Below are positions 62,582-64,000 of a stretch of 64,000 nucleotides of DNA, piece by piece. Within the stretch, counting starts at the first letter, position 1, and the number at the start of each line of letters is the position of its first letter. The notes under the pieces were generated by a model. It was given only the letters and a program-made list of their open reading frames with translations, did no database searches and was not told where the DNA came from. The position numbers were made by a program, and so were the translations under genes. The stretch spans positions 2,418,001 to 2,482,000 of the forward strand of contig JAZGUH010000323.1 in the NCBI GenBank assembly GCA_037893225.1, written 5' to 3'. This stretch comes from Hippasteria phrygiana. Its lineage: Eukaryota; Echinodermata; Asteroidea; Valvatida; Goniasteridae.

Positions 62582-64000
62582 TAGGGCTGAGTCAAACCGA
62601 ATAATTTAATATTCGAATATTCGACCTTCCATTCGATCGAATATTCGATATTCGGTTGTCCGGGCGGCCAATTTTTGGGTAAACAAAAAAAGTACAGATG
62701 CAGTATAATTAACGCACGAAATTGCTCGTTATGATCATTATAATAGATTCTCACTTTTATGACTCGCCAGCACCAAGGAATGATTTAGGAAAGGTTTACA
62801 GGGATGAGATTCTGACAATTGTTGGCGGAATTCCGACTTGCTAGCATACCTTGTAAATCTGACTTTCGAATTATTAAGTTCCGACTTTAGACTTTCTGAC
62901 AGGCATGTTCCGACATATTGCAGAAAGCTGACTTTTGATTTTCAGGTATCAGATATTATAACAATGAAGTTAAATGTGTTCTGAAATAAAATAAAAAAGC
63001 ATTTCTGCTTAATATTTTGTTTTCCTGTGTCACGTCTTTCTTTAAAAAGAGTTGGTAAAGAAAACTACCCACACGTACACAGCGTGGAAGACGCATTTAA
63101 TTCTCTGGCATGGAGAAAAGACAGAGGAAGAAAGGCACTAGGGAGTGATTCCTTGATTGCGGGGGACGTATTAAGTCGTGAACCCTAAACACGACGGGTG
63201 GCGTCAGCCATAAATGGTGACTCTCCGACCCTTAACTTTACAAAGGAATCAAAGTCAAAATTTTCTCGAGGCTTCTTGACGTCTTCAAAACAGTGGACTT
63301 TATAGTCAGTTATTTCAAAATCATTTTAAATCATTTCGAATAACTTTTTCTCTGCAACCACAGTCTCTAAAAACAGATTATATGACAAGTTAATGGTTAA
63401 TCATTGGAATTTTTGTTTTTGAAGTGCCTTTTGCATATTTAAATGTATGCAAATAGCTATAGTAATTTTTTTGCAGACTGAAATCTATAACATACATGTA
63501 ACAGCAACGGGGTGACAGAATTTATGACTGCCGACTTATAGTTTCACAAAATAATAGATTCTAGTCAACAAAAACTGCTGGACCGAATCAACATATCTTG
63601 GTATCATTTTTCTTTCAACAAAATTACCCATGCATTGGTATACGTTGTTTTGAGTCTCAGGGTAGCAAATACTATGTGCAATGTTGCACGAATGCCAGTT
63701 GGGGAAACTGTAAAAAGAAAATCCCACTGCCAATAGTCTTGATGTATCATGATTGGTTAGATTCTACATGGGCCGTCTACGATGTGGGACGAGGGCCAAT
63801 CGGGCCTTGATTTTGGGCGCACAGTGCATGCCTAATGAAGCTTGATGCATTATGAAAGATGATTGGTTAGATTTGGGCACGGACCGACCACGATGTTCGG
63901 CAACAGCCAATGGGGATGGGCGGACGAAAAATAATGTTTTCCATGTGCTTGCCAGCTATAGTGTGCACCGTACTAGTGCATCATGAATTCATAATTAGTT
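62582..64000. mobile_element. hAT-like element, family B copy 2 (runs off the window)
   Basis: Starts TAGGGCTGAGTCAAACCGAA and is preceded by GTATACGC (62574-62581), the presumed left target duplication. It matches 7586-8985 over its whole visible length with scattered substitutions and small indels. The right end lies beyond 64000. Confidence 0.65.

Overview
The window looks like repeat-rich nuclear DNA from an animal, most likely a marine invertebrate. It has intron-like splice signals, no bacterial gene layout, pervasive ACATGTAC-type simple repeats, Penelope-like and CR1-like retroelements, Ty3 remnants, tRNA-derived SINEs and many hAT-type transposons. The species cannot be fixed from sequence alone. 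I favour an echinoderm, hemichordate or cephalochordate on general feel, which is inference.

The centrepiece is a complete Polinton/Maverick element (endogenous polintovirus-like DNA) at 15193-30745. It is 15,553 bp long and bounded by identical 230-bp terminal inverted repeats and a short direct target duplication (AGAGG). It encodes a protein-primed family B DNA polymerase, an rve integrase, an FtsK/A32-type packaging ATPase, a probable double jelly-roll major capsid protein, two tandem paralogous proteins that are probable penton-like minor capsid proteins, and several membrane or coiled-coil proteins. Most reading frames are intact, so the insertion seems recent. The polymerase frame is broken by one in-frame TGA near its N terminus. 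Nearly every gene begins with an A-rich TAAAATG-like sequence touching the start codon. A 22-bp-stem hairpin lies where two transcription units converge, and an 11-bp tandem array splits the minus-strand block. I see no adenain-type protease.

Outside the element I found little that looks like ordinary host coding sequence. Left of it (1-15187) are a non-autonomous hAT element with an 8-bp target duplication (276-2046), minisatellites, an old hAT-like copy (7586-10747) and two tail-to-tail degenerate CR1-like LINE fragments (10750-12740), one with a 2A-like motif and PHD-type cysteines. Right of it are a nested foldback element (31984-34030), a MITE-like element with a SAP-like exon (36176-36546), and two candidate host exons (38008-38051 and 47997-48097). 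The putative intron between these exons carries a 9.7-kb composite hAT-bounded insertion (38124-47828). Nested inside that are a Penelope-like element with an inverted partial copy, a second Penelope relative, and a 2.2-kb hAT element with its own target duplication. From 48.1 to 64 kb there is a Myb/SANT-like fragment, a pair of SINEs, a Ty3 RT/RNase H fragment, and a second copy of the 2.2-kb hAT family, itself invaded by two further elements and running to the window end.

In the Polinton, the integrase would insert the element, the polymerase (presumably with a terminal protein) would copy it, and the ATPase plus capsid proteins would package it. This gene set is what makes Polintons candidates for true viruses.
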